A stretch of DNA of 64,000 nucleotides from Streptomyces phaeoluteigriseus (GTDB taxonomy: Bacteria > Actinomycetota > Actinomycetes > Streptomycetales > Streptomycetaceae), in contig NZ_MPOH02000019.1 in NCBI RefSeq assembly GCF_001896135.2, positions 665,497 through 729,496 of the forward strand, read 5' to 3'. The position numbers were made by a program, and so were the translations under genes. The notes under the pieces were generated by a model. That model was not told the origin of the DNA, ran no database searches, and worked only from the letters and a program-made list of their open reading frames with translations. Of the stretch, positions 16,569 to 25,984 are shown one piece after another. Position 1 is the first letter of the stretch, and each line of letters starts with the position of its first letter.

Positions 16569-16976
16569 CTAGTTGGCCGGGTCGCCGAATCGCTCGATCA
16601 AGCGTTCGAATCTAGCTCGCCAGCGGGGCTCCGTCTCACCCTCGCCCTGGAACTCGTGGGTGAAGCGGAGTGTCGTGCCGCCCTCGCCGTCGCGCTCCAG
16701 GTGGAAGCGCATCCGGCCGCCGCCCTCCACCGCGTACTCGGCGACCCGCTCCAGGTCCCAGGCGGTGACCTGTCCGGCACCCAGGCCCGGCAGGCCGATC
16801 ACGCCGCCGAGCCTGGGTTCGAGGACGTCGACGGGGCCGTACCACCCCGAGAGCCCCTCAGCGGTGGCGAGGGTCGGCCAGACCGTGTCCAGAGGCCGCG
16901 GGAGCCGCACCAGGAAGTGCAGGATGTGCGTGTTCCCGTGGGTCTGGCTGGAGCCCTGTTCGATGGAACCGGTCAT
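16569..16976 (-). CDS. SRPBCC family protein (AHSA1-like)
   Basis: A 135-residue START/Bet v1-like fold protein. ILHFLVRLPRPLDTVWPTLATAEGLSGWYGPVDVLEPRLGG matches the AHSA1/polyketide-cyclase signature with its WYGP turn, and LRFTHEFQGEGETEPRWRAR is the C-terminal helix lead-in. Such proteins bind hydrophobic ligands, and no catalytic residue can be assigned. The gene converges on the deaminase gene with 31 bases between stops. The ATG at 16976 is used. Confidence 0.82.
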   Translation of the reverse strand: MTGSIEQGSSQTHGNTHILHFLVRLPRPLDTVWPTLATAEGLSGWYGPVDVLEPRLGGVIGLPGLGAGQVTAWDLERVAEYAVEGGGRMRFHLERDGEGGTTLRFTHEFQGEGETEPRWRARFERLIERFGDPAN

Positions 16977-17053
16977 GACACCAGGGTGACCCCCGGGAAC
17001 CGCTTTCGCACGGTTACGGCGGACGGCTGGGCCGCTCCTCCGGTGCCGGGGGC

Positions 17054-18220
17054 TCAGAACCCGGCGGACTGGAGCACACCCAGGCCGACGTCGGCGTACG
17101 AGTGCTTGCCGGTGACGAAGATGTTGACTCCGTAGTAGTTGAACAACCAGCAGCCGAAGGCGGCCAGTGCCAGATAGGCGGCCTTGCGGCCCTTCCAGCC
17201 GGCGGTGGCGCGGGCGTGCAGGTAGCAGGCGTAGGCGACCCAGGTGATGAAGGACCAGGTCTCCTTGGGGTCCCAGCCCCAGTAGCGGCCCCACGCGTCG
17301 CCCGCCCAGATCGCGCCCGCGATGATCGTGAACGTCCACAGCGGGAAGACGGCCGCGTTGACGCGGTAGGCGAACTTGTCGAGGGTCGACGCGGCGGGCA
17401 GCCGGTCGAGCACCGAGTTGGCGAACCTCCCGGGCTTGCCCCCACTCACCAGCTTGTTCTCGTAGGAGTCCTTGAAGAGGTACAGGATCGTGGAGACCGC
17501 GCCGACGTAGAACACCGCGCCGCAGAAGATCGCGGTGGAGACGTGGATGTACAGCCAGTACGAGTGCAGGGCCGGGACCAGCTGGTCGCTCGCCGTGTAC
17601 AGCACGGTGACGGCGAGGCCGAGGTCGAGCAGGACCGAGGTGATCAGGAACAGGCCGAGCCAGCGCACGTTCTTCCGCAGGGCCAGCAGCGTGAGGTACA
17701 CGCCGACGGCCACCGTGGAGAAGGTGATGTTGAACTCGTACATGTTGCCCCACGGCGCCCGCTGCACCGAGAGCGCGCGGGTGAGCACCCCGCCGAACTC
17801 GATCGCGAAGGCGAGCACCGTGAGGGAGATGGCGATACGGCCGTAGAGGTCGCCCTGCTCGTCCCCGCCGTGCGCGCCCGGACCGTCGGGCAGGTCGCGG
17901 GCACCGGCGGCGGCCCGCACCACGACCTTCGGCCGCTCCAGGACGGCGGTGCCGCCGGCCTTCTGCACGGTGACGGCCGGGGCCGCCTTCTGGGCCGCGG
18001 CCTGCGCGGTGAGCGCGGCGGCGGTGCGTCCGACCTTGCTGCGGCCGCCGAAGGTCCATTCGGCGATGTACGCGAAGAAGGCCAGGGTGTAGACGGCCAT
18101 CGCGGAGTAGATCAGCGTGTTGCTGATGCTCGCGAGGTTCTCGTTGGTCGCGGCGGCGAGGTTCACCGCGCCGGCGAGGTCGGTTGCGGCGGCGAGGTCG
18201 GTTGCGGCGGCGAGAGTCAC
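17054..18220 (-). CDS. ccsB: cytochrome c biogenesis protein CcsB (ResC/CcsA type)
   Basis: A 388-residue multi-spanning protein that pairs with ResB in System II cytochrome c synthesis, moving haem and ligating it to apocytochrome. The WWD-type haem-handling signature is visible around WAGDAWGRYWGWDPKETWSF, with flanking histidine-bearing helices (LHSYWLYIHVSTAIFCGAVF; YLHARATAGW). The N-terminus carries a LAAATDLAAATDLAG repeat from an 18-nt tandem duplication. The GTG start overlaps the resB stop as GTGA. It is the last gene of a four-gene leftward operon. Confidence 0.93.
   Translation of the reverse strand: MTLAAATDLAAATDLAGAVNLAAATNENLASISNTLIYSAMAVYTLAFFAYIAEWTFGGRSKVGRTAAALTAQAAAQKAAPAVTVQKAGGTAVLERPKVVVRAAAGARDLPDGPGAHGGDEQGDLYGRIAISLTVLAFAIEFGGVLTRALSVQRAPWGNMYEFNITFSTVAVGVYLTLLALRKNVRWLGLFLITSVLLDLGLAVTVLYTASDQLVPALHSYWLYIHVSTAIFCGAVFYVGAVSTILYLFKDSYENKLVSGGKPGRFANSVLDRLPAASTLDKFAYRVNAAVFPLWTFTIIAGAIWAGDAWGRYWGWDPKETWSFITWVAYACYLHARATAGWKGRKAAYLALAAFGCWLFNYYGVNIFVTGKHSYADVGLGVLQSAGF
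18176..18211. repeat. 18-nt tandem duplication inside the ccsB 5' end
   Basis: The unit GAGGTCGGTTGCGGCGGC occurs twice in a row at the start of ccsB. A degenerate copy lies next to it, and together they encode the Ala/Leu/Thr/Asp repeat at the protein N-terminus. It is in frame, so it alters only the length of a probably flexible leader. Confidence 0.7.
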
Positions 18221-19941
18221 TTCTCAGACCCTTCGGCAGGTACGGCTCGGGGTTCGGGGGGGTCGGTCGATTCGGGGGTGTCGGGGTCTTCGGGCGCTCC
18301 GGGAGCCCGGTCGTAGAGGATCCCGGCCAGCTCGCCGAGTTCCTCGGGCACCTTCGCGGACTCGCTGCGGCCGAGCCCGGCCATCTCCACGACCGTCACG
18401 CCGTCGGCGCCCCGCACCGCGCGCACCCACACGCGGCGGCGCTGGATGAACAGGGAGGCGGCCAGGCCGAAGATCGCGGCGAGCGCGCCGCCCAGCGCCC
18501 AGCCGCTGCCGGGCTGCTGGGTGACCTGGAAGTTCGCCCATTCCTTGGTGCCCTCGTAGGTGATCGAGCCGGCGCCGTCCGGGAGGGTCATGGTCTCGCC
18601 GGGCCTGAGGTTGTCCCGCAGCTGAAGGTCCTTGGAGTCCTTGAATGCCTTCATGTTCCGCTTGTCGAGCTGGTACACGCTCTGCGGGATGCCCGAGTCG
18701 ACGCCGAGGTCGCCGTGGTACGGCTCCAGGTTCAGCACCGGGTTCAGCAGCGCCGGGAAGGCGGAGGAGACCTCGTTGCCCTCGGCGAAACTGGGCAGGA
18801 AGAAGGCCTGGAAAGCGAGCTGTTCCTTGGTGCCCCCGGCATCGCGGTAACCGTCGTACACCTTGATCACACCGGAGGAGGTGACGTTGGAGTCGAGCGG
18901 CAGCAGCGGTACGGCGTCCTGGAAGACGACCTTGCCCCTGCCGTCCTTGACGGTGACGACGGGGGCGTAACCGTGGGCGGTGAGATAGACCTTCGAGTCG
19001 CCGATCTCCAGCGGGTGGTTCACCTTGACGGTGGTCTTCTTCTCCTTGCCGTAGGCGCCCTCGGAGTAGGTGAGGGCCGCCTGGTAGGTGCGCGGAGTGC
19101 CCTTGTTGGGGCCGGAGACCTCGTAGGTGCCGGTGAAGTCCTTCAGGCTGAAGCTGAACGGCGCGAGGTCGTCGGCGTCGAAGAGGGTGCCGGACTTGAA
19201 GTCGTCGTACTGGGTGAGGGTGTTGGAGAAACCGTCGCCCTCCAGCACCAGCTTGTTGCCCTCCATCTTGAACAACTGGCCCCAGGCGAAGGCCGTCAGC
19301 ATCACGATGAGCGCGATGTGGAAGGCGAGGTTGCCGACCTCGCGCAGATAGCCCTTCTCGGCGGCGACCGCGTCACCGGCGAGATGCGCGCGGAAGCGGC
19401 GCTTCTTCAGCAGGGCGAGCGCCGCCTCGTGCACCTGCTCCGGCTCGGCCCCCGTGCGCCAGGTCGTGTACGCGGGCAGCCGGGTCAGCCGCTTGGGCGC
19501 ACCGGGCGGACGGCCGCGCAGCTGGCCCACGAACTGCCAGCTGCGGGGCACGATGCAGCCGATGAGGGAGACGAACAGGAGGATGTAGATCGCGGAGAAC
19601 CACACCGAGCTGTAGACGTCGAAGAGGCCGAGCCTGTCGTAGACCGGCGCGAGCGTGGGGTGGGCCTTCTCGAACTCGGCGACCTTGGTGGCGTCGGTGC
19701 CGGTCTGCGGGATCAGCGAACCGGGGATCGCGCCGAGCGCCAGCAGCAGGAGCAGCAGCAGGGCGACCCGCATCGAGGTCAGCTGCCGCCAGAACCAGCG
19801 GGCCCAGCCGATGACGCCCATGGCGGGGACGCCCGCCGGCGACTCCGTGGGCGCGGTGGACAACTGGGAGCCGGCCACGCCGACGTCCAGGTCCTCCCGG
19901 GCGGCGGCGTCCGTGGGTTCGCCGGCGGTGGTCTTGCTCAT
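18217..19941 (-). CDS. resB: cytochrome c biogenesis protein ResB (Ccs1)
   Basis: A 574-residue membrane protein with three N-terminal helices (SMRVALLLLLLLALGAIPGS; SSVWFSAIYILLFVSLIGC; LREVGNLAFHIALIVMLTAF), a large extracytoplasmic domain and a final helix (WALGGALAAIFGLAASLFI). GAIPGSLIPQTG and the NLAFH histidine segment are ResB hallmarks. With CcsB it forms the haem-handling synthase. The ATG at 19941 is 3 bases from the ccdA stop. The C-terminal tail is Pro/Glu-rich and disordered. Confidence 0.93.
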   Translation of the reverse strand: MSKTTAGEPTDAAAREDLDVGVAGSQLSTAPTESPAGVPAMGVIGWARWFWRQLTSMRVALLLLLLLALGAIPGSLIPQTGTDATKVAEFEKAHPTLAPVYDRLGLFDVYSSVWFSAIYILLFVSLIGCIVPRSWQFVGQLRGRPPGAPKRLTRLPAYTTWRTGAEPEQVHEAALALLKKRRFRAHLAGDAVAAEKGYLREVGNLAFHIALIVMLTAFAWGQLFKMEGNKLVLEGDGFSNTLTQYDDFKSGTLFDADDLAPFSFSLKDFTGTYEVSGPNKGTPRTYQAALTYSEGAYGKEKKTTVKVNHPLEIGDSKVYLTAHGYAPVVTVKDGRGKVVFQDAVPLLPLDSNVTSSGVIKVYDGYRDAGGTKEQLAFQAFFLPSFAEGNEVSSAFPALLNPVLNLEPYHGDLGVDSGIPQSVYQLDKRNMKAFKDSKDLQLRDNLRPGETMTLPDGAGSITYEGTKEWANFQVTQQPGSGWALGGALAAIFGLAASLFIQRRRVWVRAVRGADGVTVVEMAGLGRSESAKVPEELGELAGILYDRAPGAPEDPDTPESTDPPEPRAVPAEGSEK

Positions 19942-19944
19942 CGA

Positions 19945-20718
19945 TCAGATCCCCACAGTGAAGCTGTTGGACCAGGACTGCATGTCCTGCACCAGGTGGT
20001 CCCAGACGCCGGTCAGCAGAAGCACACCGGTCACGATCATCATCGAGCCGCCGATCCGCATCACCCAGACATAGTGCCGCTTGACCCAGGCGAAGGCGCC
20101 GAGCGCCTTGCGGAAGGCGACCGCGGCGAGCACGAAGGGCACACCGAGACCGAGGCAGTAGGCGACGGTGAGCAGGGCGCCGCGGCCCGCGCTGGCCTCG
20201 TTGTACGAGAGCGCGATCACGGAGGTCAGGGTCGGGCCGAGACAGGGTGTCCAGCCGATGCCGAACAGCGCGCCGAGCAGCGGGGCGCCCGCCAGTCCGG
20301 TCACGGGCCGCTTGTGGAGACGGAACTCCCGCTGGGTGAACCAGGGCATGAGGCCCAGGTAGAAGACGCCCATGAGGATCATGAGCACGCCCAGCACCCT
20401 GGACAGGACGGCCTTGTGATCCTGGAGGCTGTCCCCGAAGTAGCCGAACAGGGCCCCGCTGGAGACGAACACGGCGGTGAACCCGAGCACGAACAGGGAG
20501 GCGCCCGTGACCATCCGTCCGCGCCGGGCCTCGGCCAGGTCGCTGCCGGTGACACCGGTGACGTACGACAGATAGCCGGGGACGAGCGGCAGGACGCAGG
20601 GGGAGAAGAAGGAGACGAGGCCGCCGAGCAGCGCGATGGGGACGGCGAGCAGCAGGGCGCCGCTCATCACCGTCTGGTTCGGGTCGGTCGCGGCGGCCAG
20701 CACGGTGACGGTGCTCAC
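19945..20718 (-). CDS. ccdA: cytochrome c biogenesis transmembrane protein CcdA
   Basis: A 257-residue DsbD-like membrane electron carrier of about six helices. It passes reducing equivalents from cytoplasmic thioredoxin to ResA so that apocytochrome cysteines stay reduced. The redox cysteines are in SFFSPCVLPLVPGYLSYV and IGWTPCLGPTLTSVIA, the conserved CcdA pair. GTG start at 20718, one base after the resA stop. Position between resA and resB is the standard System II arrangement. Confidence 0.94.
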   Translation of the reverse strand: MSTVTVLAAATDPNQTVMSGALLLAVPIALLGGLVSFFSPCVLPLVPGYLSYVTGVTGSDLAEARRGRMVTGASLFVLGFTAVFVSSGALFGYFGDSLQDHKAVLSRVLGVLMILMGVFYLGLMPWFTQREFRLHKRPVTGLAGAPLLGALFGIGWTPCLGPTLTSVIALSYNEASAGRGALLTVAYCLGLGVPFVLAAVAFRKALGAFAWVKRHYVWVMRIGGSMMIVTGVLLLTGVWDHLVQDMQSWSNSFTVGI

Positions 20719-20719
20719 G

Positions 20720-21310
20720 TCACTTCTCCGCGAGGACCGGGTCGATCATCGCGCGCAGCTTCTCCTCGCTGAGCGCGGCCAGCGAGCGGGCCGCGATCCT
20801 GCCGTCCCGGTCGAGGACGAGCGTGGAGGGGATCGCCTGCGGGTTGAGCGTGCCCTTCTCGAAGCGGAGCATCAGCCGGCCGGTCGGGTCGTACAGGCTG
20901 GGGTAGGTGACGCCCTGCTCCTCCTCGAAGGCGCGGGCGTTGGAGGTGCTGGTGTCGCGGGTGTTGATGCCGACGAACTGCACGCCCCGCGCCTTGAGGT
21001 CGGTGGAGACCTTCTGGAAGTTGGGCGCCTCGGCACGGCACGGAGCGCACCAGGAGCCCCACACGTTCAGGACGACGATCTTGCCCTTGTAGGAGGCGAC
21101 GTCGAGCTGCTTGCCGTCGATGGTCTTGCCGGAGAGGTCGGGAGCGGCGGTGCGCTCGCCCTTCTCGACGGTCGAGATGCCGTTCTCGCCCATGACGAAG
21201 TTGGTGTCACCGCCCCCGCCGGAGGTGCCTCCGGAGGTGCACGCGGACAACAGCGTCGCCGCGGCGACGGCGACGGCGACGGTCAGGGGGGTGCGGCTGG
21301 CGGCACTCAT
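20720..21310 (-). CDS. resA: ResA-like thiol-disulfide oxidoreductase lipoprotein
   Basis: A 196-residue extracytoplasmic thioredoxin-fold lipoprotein. The signal peptide ends in the lipobox LLSAC (Cys at about 24), followed by a Gly/Ser-rich linker. The catalytic motif is WGSWCAPCRAEAPNF, and IPSTLVLDRDGRIA holds the cis-proline. It reduces apocytochrome c cysteines with electrons from CcdA. First gene of the operon. Upstream (21311-21376) is a small CCCC/GGGG hairpin but no obvious operator. Confidence 0.93.
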   Translation of the reverse strand: MSAASRTPLTVAVAVAAATLLSACTSGGTSGGGGDTNFVMGENGISTVEKGERTAAPDLSGKTIDGKQLDVASYKGKIVVLNVWGSWCAPCRAEAPNFQKVSTDLKARGVQFVGINTRDTSTSNARAFEEEQGVTYPSLYDPTGRLMLRFEKGTLNPQAIPSTLVLDRDGRIAARSLAALSEEKLRAMIDPVLAEK

Positions 21311-21376
21311 GTGAAAAGTTTCGCATGCCCGTTCTGGGGATCTTGCACACCCCCCTTGCGGGGAGAAAACCGCATT

Positions 21377-22675
21377 TCAGGCGGCGTCCGCGGAGCCCGT
21401 CGGGGTACCGGAGGCGGTCGTCGGGGCCGCCGCGAGGAACTCCTTCCAGCCGCCGGCCGGTGCCTGCCCGACGTCCAGCGTGCGCAGCTTGGCGAGGACC
21501 TCCGGCTTCTGCACGTCGATCCAGTCGACGAACTGCCGGAAGGAGACCATGCGCACGTCCGCGCCCTTCTCCTTCTCCCGAGCGATGTGCTTGAACGCCT
21601 CCTCCACGGCGTCCATGTAGATGCCGCCGTTCCACTGCTCGAAGTGGTTGCCCACGAAGAAGGGCGCACGGTTCGTCTCGAATGCCCGCCGGAATCCCTG
21701 GATGTACGCCTGGGCCGACTGCTTCCGCCAGCCCGGGTAGTTGTGGCTGGGCGCCTTCGTCGAGTTGATCGACTGGTTGGCGAGCATGTTGTAGTCCATC
21801 GACAGGACCTCGAAGCCGCGTCCGGGAAACGGTATCTGCTGCAACGGCAGGTCCCACATGCCCTGCTTCCGGTCGGGCCAGACCTGGCGGCCGCCGGGCG
21901 AGGAGGCGTCGTAGCGCCAGCCGAGGGAGCGGGCGGTGGGCAGCAGGTTGTCCTGGCCGAGGAGGCAGGGCGTACGGCCGCCGACGAGTTCCTTGTCGTA
22001 GTCGAAGGGCAGCGCGGGCAGGTCGGTCCACCCGGTGTTGGTGCGCCACTCCTTCACGAACGACTTGGCCTGGTCGATCTCGTTGCGCCACTGGCTCCCG
22101 GTCCAGTTGCCGACGGACCCGGAACCGGCGCAGAAGTGCCCGTTGAAGTGGGTGCCGATCTCGTGTCCCTCGAGCCAGGCGCGACGGACGTTGATCAGCG
22201 TGGCCTTGACGTGGTCGTCGGTGAGGTAACCGATGTCGGACGCGCCGCGGGGGTTGTTGGGCGGGTCGTAGAGCCGCTTCTTCGACTCGGGCAGGAGGTA
22301 GAGCCCGGAGAGGAAGAAGGTCATGGCCGCGCCGTGCTCCTTGGCGAGGTCCAGGAAACGCGGGAAGAGACCGTTTCCCACCTCGCCCGCCCCGTCCCAC
22401 GAGAAGACGACGAACTGCGGCGGCTCCTGCCCCGGCTCCAGCGGCACGGGCTTCTCCGGCTGGTGCGGCTGCTTCCCGGTGAAAGAGGTGGAGCCGTCAC
22501 CTATCGGCCGGACGGTGGCCGTGGGCTTCGGGGAGGCCGAACCACCCTTGCCGCCGGAACCACGCCCGGGGCCCGGGTCGTCCGACCCCGTGAAGGTGCC
22601 GCAGCCCGCGAGTCCGGCGGCTGCCGCGGCTCCCGCGCCCAGTCCTAGTGCTCCCCTGCGGGTGAGAGTGCGCAT
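21377..22675 (-). CDS. polysaccharide deacetylase-like lipoprotein
   Basis: A 432-residue exported protein. The N-terminus MRTLTRRGALGLGAGAAAAAGLAGC has a twin-arginine motif and a lipobox with Cys at about 25. After a disordered Gly/Pro linker comes a NodB-like carbohydrate esterase domain: FVVFSWDGAGE starts the barrel, GHEIGTHFNGHF carries the likely metal histidines, and FFVGNHFEQWNGGIYMDAVEEAF closes it. The first catalytic Asp position reads WDGAG instead of the usual FDDG, so activity is uncertain. A cell-wall or glycan role is likely. It may share a transcript with resA, whose start is 66 bases downstream. Confidence 0.85.
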   Translation of the reverse strand: MRTLTRRGALGLGAGAAAAAGLAGCGTFTGSDDPGPGRGSGGKGGSASPKPTATVRPIGDGSTSFTGKQPHQPEKPVPLEPGQEPPQFVVFSWDGAGEVGNGLFPRFLDLAKEHGAAMTFFLSGLYLLPESKKRLYDPPNNPRGASDIGYLTDDHVKATLINVRRAWLEGHEIGTHFNGHFCAGSGSVGNWTGSQWRNEIDQAKSFVKEWRTNTGWTDLPALPFDYDKELVGGRTPCLLGQDNLLPTARSLGWRYDASSPGGRQVWPDRKQGMWDLPLQQIPFPGRGFEVLSMDYNMLANQSINSTKAPSHNYPGWRKQSAQAYIQGFRRAFETNRAPFFVGNHFEQWNGGIYMDAVEEAFKHIAREKEKGADVRMVSFRQFVDWIDVQKPEVLAKLRTLDVGQAPAGGWKEFLAAAPTTASGTPTGSADAA

Positions 22676-22788
22676 GGCGTCCCCGTTCGTCGCGTGCTCT
22701 GGTGGTCACCCAGTCAGAGGACGCGTCGAACGGGGAGGTTCCGATCATTTGTGCGTATTACGTAACAGGGTCGTGGCCGACCCCGAGG

Positions 22789-22890
22789 CTCAGGCCCCGA
22801 CTCTCAAGCCCTGAATCCGGCAGGCCCTGAAGCCCAGGCCCCGAATCCTCGGGCCCCGAATCCTCGGGCCCGATCTCAAGCCCTGGATCC
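22789..22890. repeat. degenerate direct repeats between the phosphatase and deacetylase genes
   Basis: GGCCCCGAATCCTCG is present as two exact tandem copies (22837-22851 and 22852-22866), flanked by weaker variants such as GGCCCCGACTCTCAAGCCC and AGCCCTGGATCCTCAGGCC. Each copy contains a short CCCGA...TCGGG palindrome, so the array can form several small hairpins. It lies just past the stop of the leftward phosphatase gene and may act in termination. Confidence 0.6.
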
Positions 22891-23619
22891 TCAGGCCCCG
22901 AAGGCCTTGCCCTTCCCCTTCACCGGCCGGGCGCCGGCCAGCAGGTGCGGCGGGACCAGGTCACGGGCGGGCTCGGAGTAGCCGACGGAGACGATCGTGT
23001 CGCCCTGGTACGTGAACGACGTCAGCGAGGCGAGCGTGCACTGCCGCTTGCGCGGGTCGTGCCACAGCCGCCGCCGCTCGACGTAGGACCGCACGATCCA
23101 GATCGGCAGCTGGTGGCTGACGAGCACCGCCTCGTGGCCGCGGGCCTTGTCCTTCGCCGCGTCCAGCGCGCCCATCATGCGCACCACCTGGTCGACGTAC
23201 GCCTCGCCCCAGGACGGCCTGAACGGGTTGTAGACGTGCCGCCAGTTCCCGGGCCGGCGCAGCGCCCCGTCACCGACGCCGAAGGTCTTGCCCTGGAACA
23301 CGTTGCCGGCCTCGATGAGCCGCGCGTCGGTGGCGATGTCGAGCCCGTGCGCCTTGGCGATCGGGGTCGCCGTCTCCTGCGCCCGCTCCAGCGGGGAGGC
23401 GCAGACGTACGTCACGTCACGGGAGGCGAGGTGCTCGGCGACCCGGTCGGCCATCCGCCGGCCGAGGTCGGAGAGGTGGTAGCCGGCGAGACGGCCGTAG
23501 AGGATGCCGTCCGGGTTGGCGACCTCGCCGTGCCGCATCACGTGGACGACGGTCAGGTCCTTGCTGCTGTTGCTGTTGCCGGTGCCGATGGTGTTGCCGG
23601 TGCCGTTGTCGGTGCTCAC
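22891..23619 (-). CDS. histidine phosphatase (phosphoglycerate mutase-like) family protein
   Basis: A 242-residue acid phosphatase/mutase. The catalytic motif VVHVMRHGEVANPDG carries the phospho-accepting His. The second His is in AVLVSHQLPIWIVRSYV, and the acidic residue precedes FQGKTFG. The first 20 residues are Asn/Gly/Ser-rich and disordered. GTG at 23619 overlaps the hemL stop as GTGA, so it is translationally coupled to hemL. Substrate unknown; the coupling to haem synthesis is conserved in my recollection of S. coelicolor (SCO4470 next to hemL). Confidence 0.88.
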   Translation of the reverse strand: MSTDNGTGNTIGTGNSNSSKDLTVVHVMRHGEVANPDGILYGRLAGYHLSDLGRRMADRVAEHLASRDVTYVCASPLERAQETATPIAKAHGLDIATDARLIEAGNVFQGKTFGVGDGALRRPGNWRHVYNPFRPSWGEAYVDQVVRMMGALDAAKDKARGHEAVLVSHQLPIWIVRSYVERRRLWHDPRKRQCTLASLTSFTYQGDTIVSVGYSEPARDLVPPHLLAGARPVKGKGKAFGA

Positions 23620-24931
23620 GCGCTGGCCTCCGCAGCCGCTCGGGCCGCCGCCGGAAGGGCGTCGGCGATGCGCTGGACGGCCCGTTCGTCGTGGGCCGTG
23701 GACACGAACCAGGACTCGTACGACGAGGGCGGCAGGTAGACGCCGTTCGCCAGCAGCGAGTGGAAGAAGGCGGTGAAGCGGAACGACTCCTGCGCCTTGG
23801 CGTCCTCGTAGTCGCGGACGGGCCGGTCCGTGAAGAAGACGGAGAACATGTTGGAGGCGCTCTGCAGCGTGTGCGCGACGCCCTCCTTGGACAGGGCGTC
23901 CGACACCAGCGCCTGGATCTGCCCGGACACGGCGTCGATCTTCGCGTACGCGGCGTCGTCGAGGAGCCGGAGCTGGGCGAGACCGGCGGCGGTGGCGACC
24001 GGGTTCCCGGAGAGGGTGCCGGCCTGGTAGACGGGCCCCGCGGGCGCGAGGTGCGCCATCACGTCGGCCCGGCCGCCGAACGCCGCGGCCGGGAAGCCGC
24101 CGCCCATGACCTTGCCGAAGGTCATCAGGTCGGGCCTGACGCCGTCGATCCCGAACCATCCCGCGCGGCTGGTCCTGAACCCGGTCATGACCTCGTCGGA
24201 GATGTAGAGGGCGCCGTTGTTCTGGCAGGCGTCCTTGAGTCCCTGGTTGAAGCCGGGCAGCGGCGGTACGACGCCCATGTTGCCCGGCGAGGCCTCGGTG
24301 ATGACGCAGGCGATCTCACCGGGGTGCCGGTGGAAGGCCTCCTGCACGGCCTCGAGGTCGTTGTACGGCAGAACGATGGTGTCGGCGGCCTGGGCGCCCG
24401 TGACGCCGGGCGTGTCGGGCAGGGCGAAGGTGGCGACGCCGGATCCGGCCGCGGCGAGCAGCGAGTCGACGTGGCCGTGGTAGCAGCCGGCGAACTTGAT
24501 CACCTTGGAGCGCCGGGTGAACCCGCGGGCGAGCCGGATGGCGGACATCGTGGCCTCGGTCCCGCTGGACACCAGCCGGACCTGCTCGACGGGCTCGACC
24601 CGCGCGACGATCTCCTCGGCGAGCGTGACCTCGCCCTCACCGGGCGTCCCGAAGGACGTACCGCGCGAGACGGCGTCCTGGACGGCGGCGATCACCTCGG
24701 GGTGCGAGTGCCCGAGGATCATGGGCCCCAGGAACAGACGAGGTCGACGTACTCCCGGCCGTCCGCGTCCGTCAGGTACGGGCCGGTGCCGGACACCATG
24801 AACCGGGGCGTGCCGCCGACGGCGCGGAAGGCGCGCACCGGGGAGTTCACGCCGCCCGGCGTGACGACGGCCGCACGGTCGAACAGTGCCTGCGAGGCAG
24901 GCGCTTCGTATGAATAGGGCAGTTCGCTCAT
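23616..24931 (-). pseudogene. hemL: glutamate-1-semialdehyde 2,1-aminomutase HemL (frame broken by one missing base)
   Basis: HemL is the PLP enzyme converting glutamate-1-semialdehyde to 5-aminolevulinate, the step after HemA. The frame opens MSELPYSYEAPASQALFDRA and is correct to VDLVCSWGP. It then shifts near 24722-24726, where GGGGCCC most likely should read GGGGCCCC. It resumes as MILGHSHPEVIAAVQDAV and runs to the end. The PLP-lysine segment MTFGKVMGGGFPAAAFGG and PGEGEVTLAEEIV are intact. Repaired length is about 438 residues, normal for the family. HemL is essential without an alternative ALA route, so this is probably a sequence error. The gene heads hemL-phosphatase. Confidence 0.88.
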
Positions 24932-25255
24932 GACCTGCGACTTCTCCGACTTCTCGGACTCCGGTTGCCAGTGACCTCATCAGGGTAGGCCAGGGGCGCC
25001 CGAGGGCAGCGGGGCCTGTGCCGTGCCCGCCCGACCCGGTGGGCCGGCCCCGGAACGTTCGTCATCTGCGAAACTGAAACGGATCGAGCCTGATAGACGT
25101 AGCTCACTCCGACAGCGAGTCGAGGGGCTGCGAAGATCCCGCGGACAGGTGTTTCAGCGTACGTTTCGGCGTGCGGCCGTGGGGGAGGTCACTGACACGA
25201 TGATCGGGTTGCGCGGCGGGGTCCGCGCGTCCTAGAAAAGCAGTCGGGTGGAGAT
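24932..25255. other. 324-bp divergent region upstream of hemL and the 25256 gene
   Basis: No gene seen. It is somewhat AT-richer than its surroundings between about 25061 and 25110 (ACGGATCGAGCCTGATAGACG and similar), as expected for two diverging promoters. It ends in GGTGGAG, the ribosome site of the rightward gene. No clear operator was found. Confidence 0.45.
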
Positions 25256-25900
25256 ATGCATCGCGGTGGCGGACTGGGCGAGGGGACCGATGGCCTGGGT
25301 CCTCGACGTGCCCGGCGGGGAAAGCACCGGCGCGACGCGGAGGAAGCCGACGAAGCACGTCAGACACAGGGCGTCCCTGGCGCCCCTGGTGTACCGAGTG
25401 AGTCCGAGCGGCTCGACCGTACGGTCGACCGGCTCCGGGCGGGGAGCGGGAACGGTGGTCGGGTGGGGGTGACGTACAAGTACTTCGGCGCACCGGACGG
25501 CGCGACCGCGGCCCGAGTCCCGATCTCGATGCGCCCCGAGGAACTCGGCGGCGACGAGCTGGGCATGAACGGCATGTTCACCAAGATCAAGCCGGAGACG
25601 ATGGCCGCGATGGTCCTCACCGGCATCGAGGGCGTCCCCCTGCACAAGGTGCCCCCACTGGAACTGGTCGTCCTCCACCCCGACTACGCGGTCGTGAAAC
25701 TGCCCATGACGGTCGTCGACCCCCTCCGCGACATCGGCGAGGAAGCGGTCGGCGCGGCAGCCTTCATCTGGTCGACGGTCCCGGACCGCGGCGGCCCGAG
25801 GGACGCGTTCAACGTGTACCAGCTGCTGCACGAGTGGCAGGACTTCAGCCATCGGCTGCATGAGGCGGGGCATCAGCCATATTGCCTTGTTTGGCCGTGA
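25256..25900 (+). CDS. conserved hypothetical protein (214 aa)
   Basis: I do not recognise a named domain. The first 75 residues are disordered and basic/acidic (RRARRGKHRRDAEEADEARQ). The globular remainder starts VTYKYFGAPDGATAARVP and includes MRPEELGGDELGMNGMFTKI, GIEGVPLHKVPPLELVVLH and a C-terminus HRLHEAGHQPYCLVWP. It has no membrane segment. Start ATG at 25256 after GGTGGAG. Similar proteins next to hemL occur in other Streptomyces by my recollection, so it is probably genus-conserved. Confidence 0.75.
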   Translation: MHRGGGLGEGTDGLGPRRARRGKHRRDAEEADEARQTQGVPGAPGVPSESERLDRTVDRLRAGSGNGGRVGVTYKYFGAPDGATAARVPISMRPEELGGDELGMNGMFTKIKPETMAAMVLTGIEGVPLHKVPPLELVVLHPDYAVVKLPMTVVDPLRDIGEEAVGAAAFIWSTVPDRGGPRDAFNVYQLLHEWQDFSHRLHEAGHQPYCLVWP

Positions 25901-25984
25901 CCTGGGGTTCCGGTGGTGGCGGACGGGGTCTGCGGGGCTCGCCCTGCGCAGTGCCGGAGAGGGGCCGTCGGGCGGCCAGGGCAC

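Noticed and set aside
16105..16572. Alternative frame over the deaminase gene
   Set aside because: It is Arg/Gly-rich, has no motif and overlaps the gene that has complete zinc-binding motifs.
23616..24931. hemL as a true pseudogene
   Set aside because: One missing C in a GGGGCCCC run explains it, all catalytic segments are intact, and the gene is essential for haem in this pathway.
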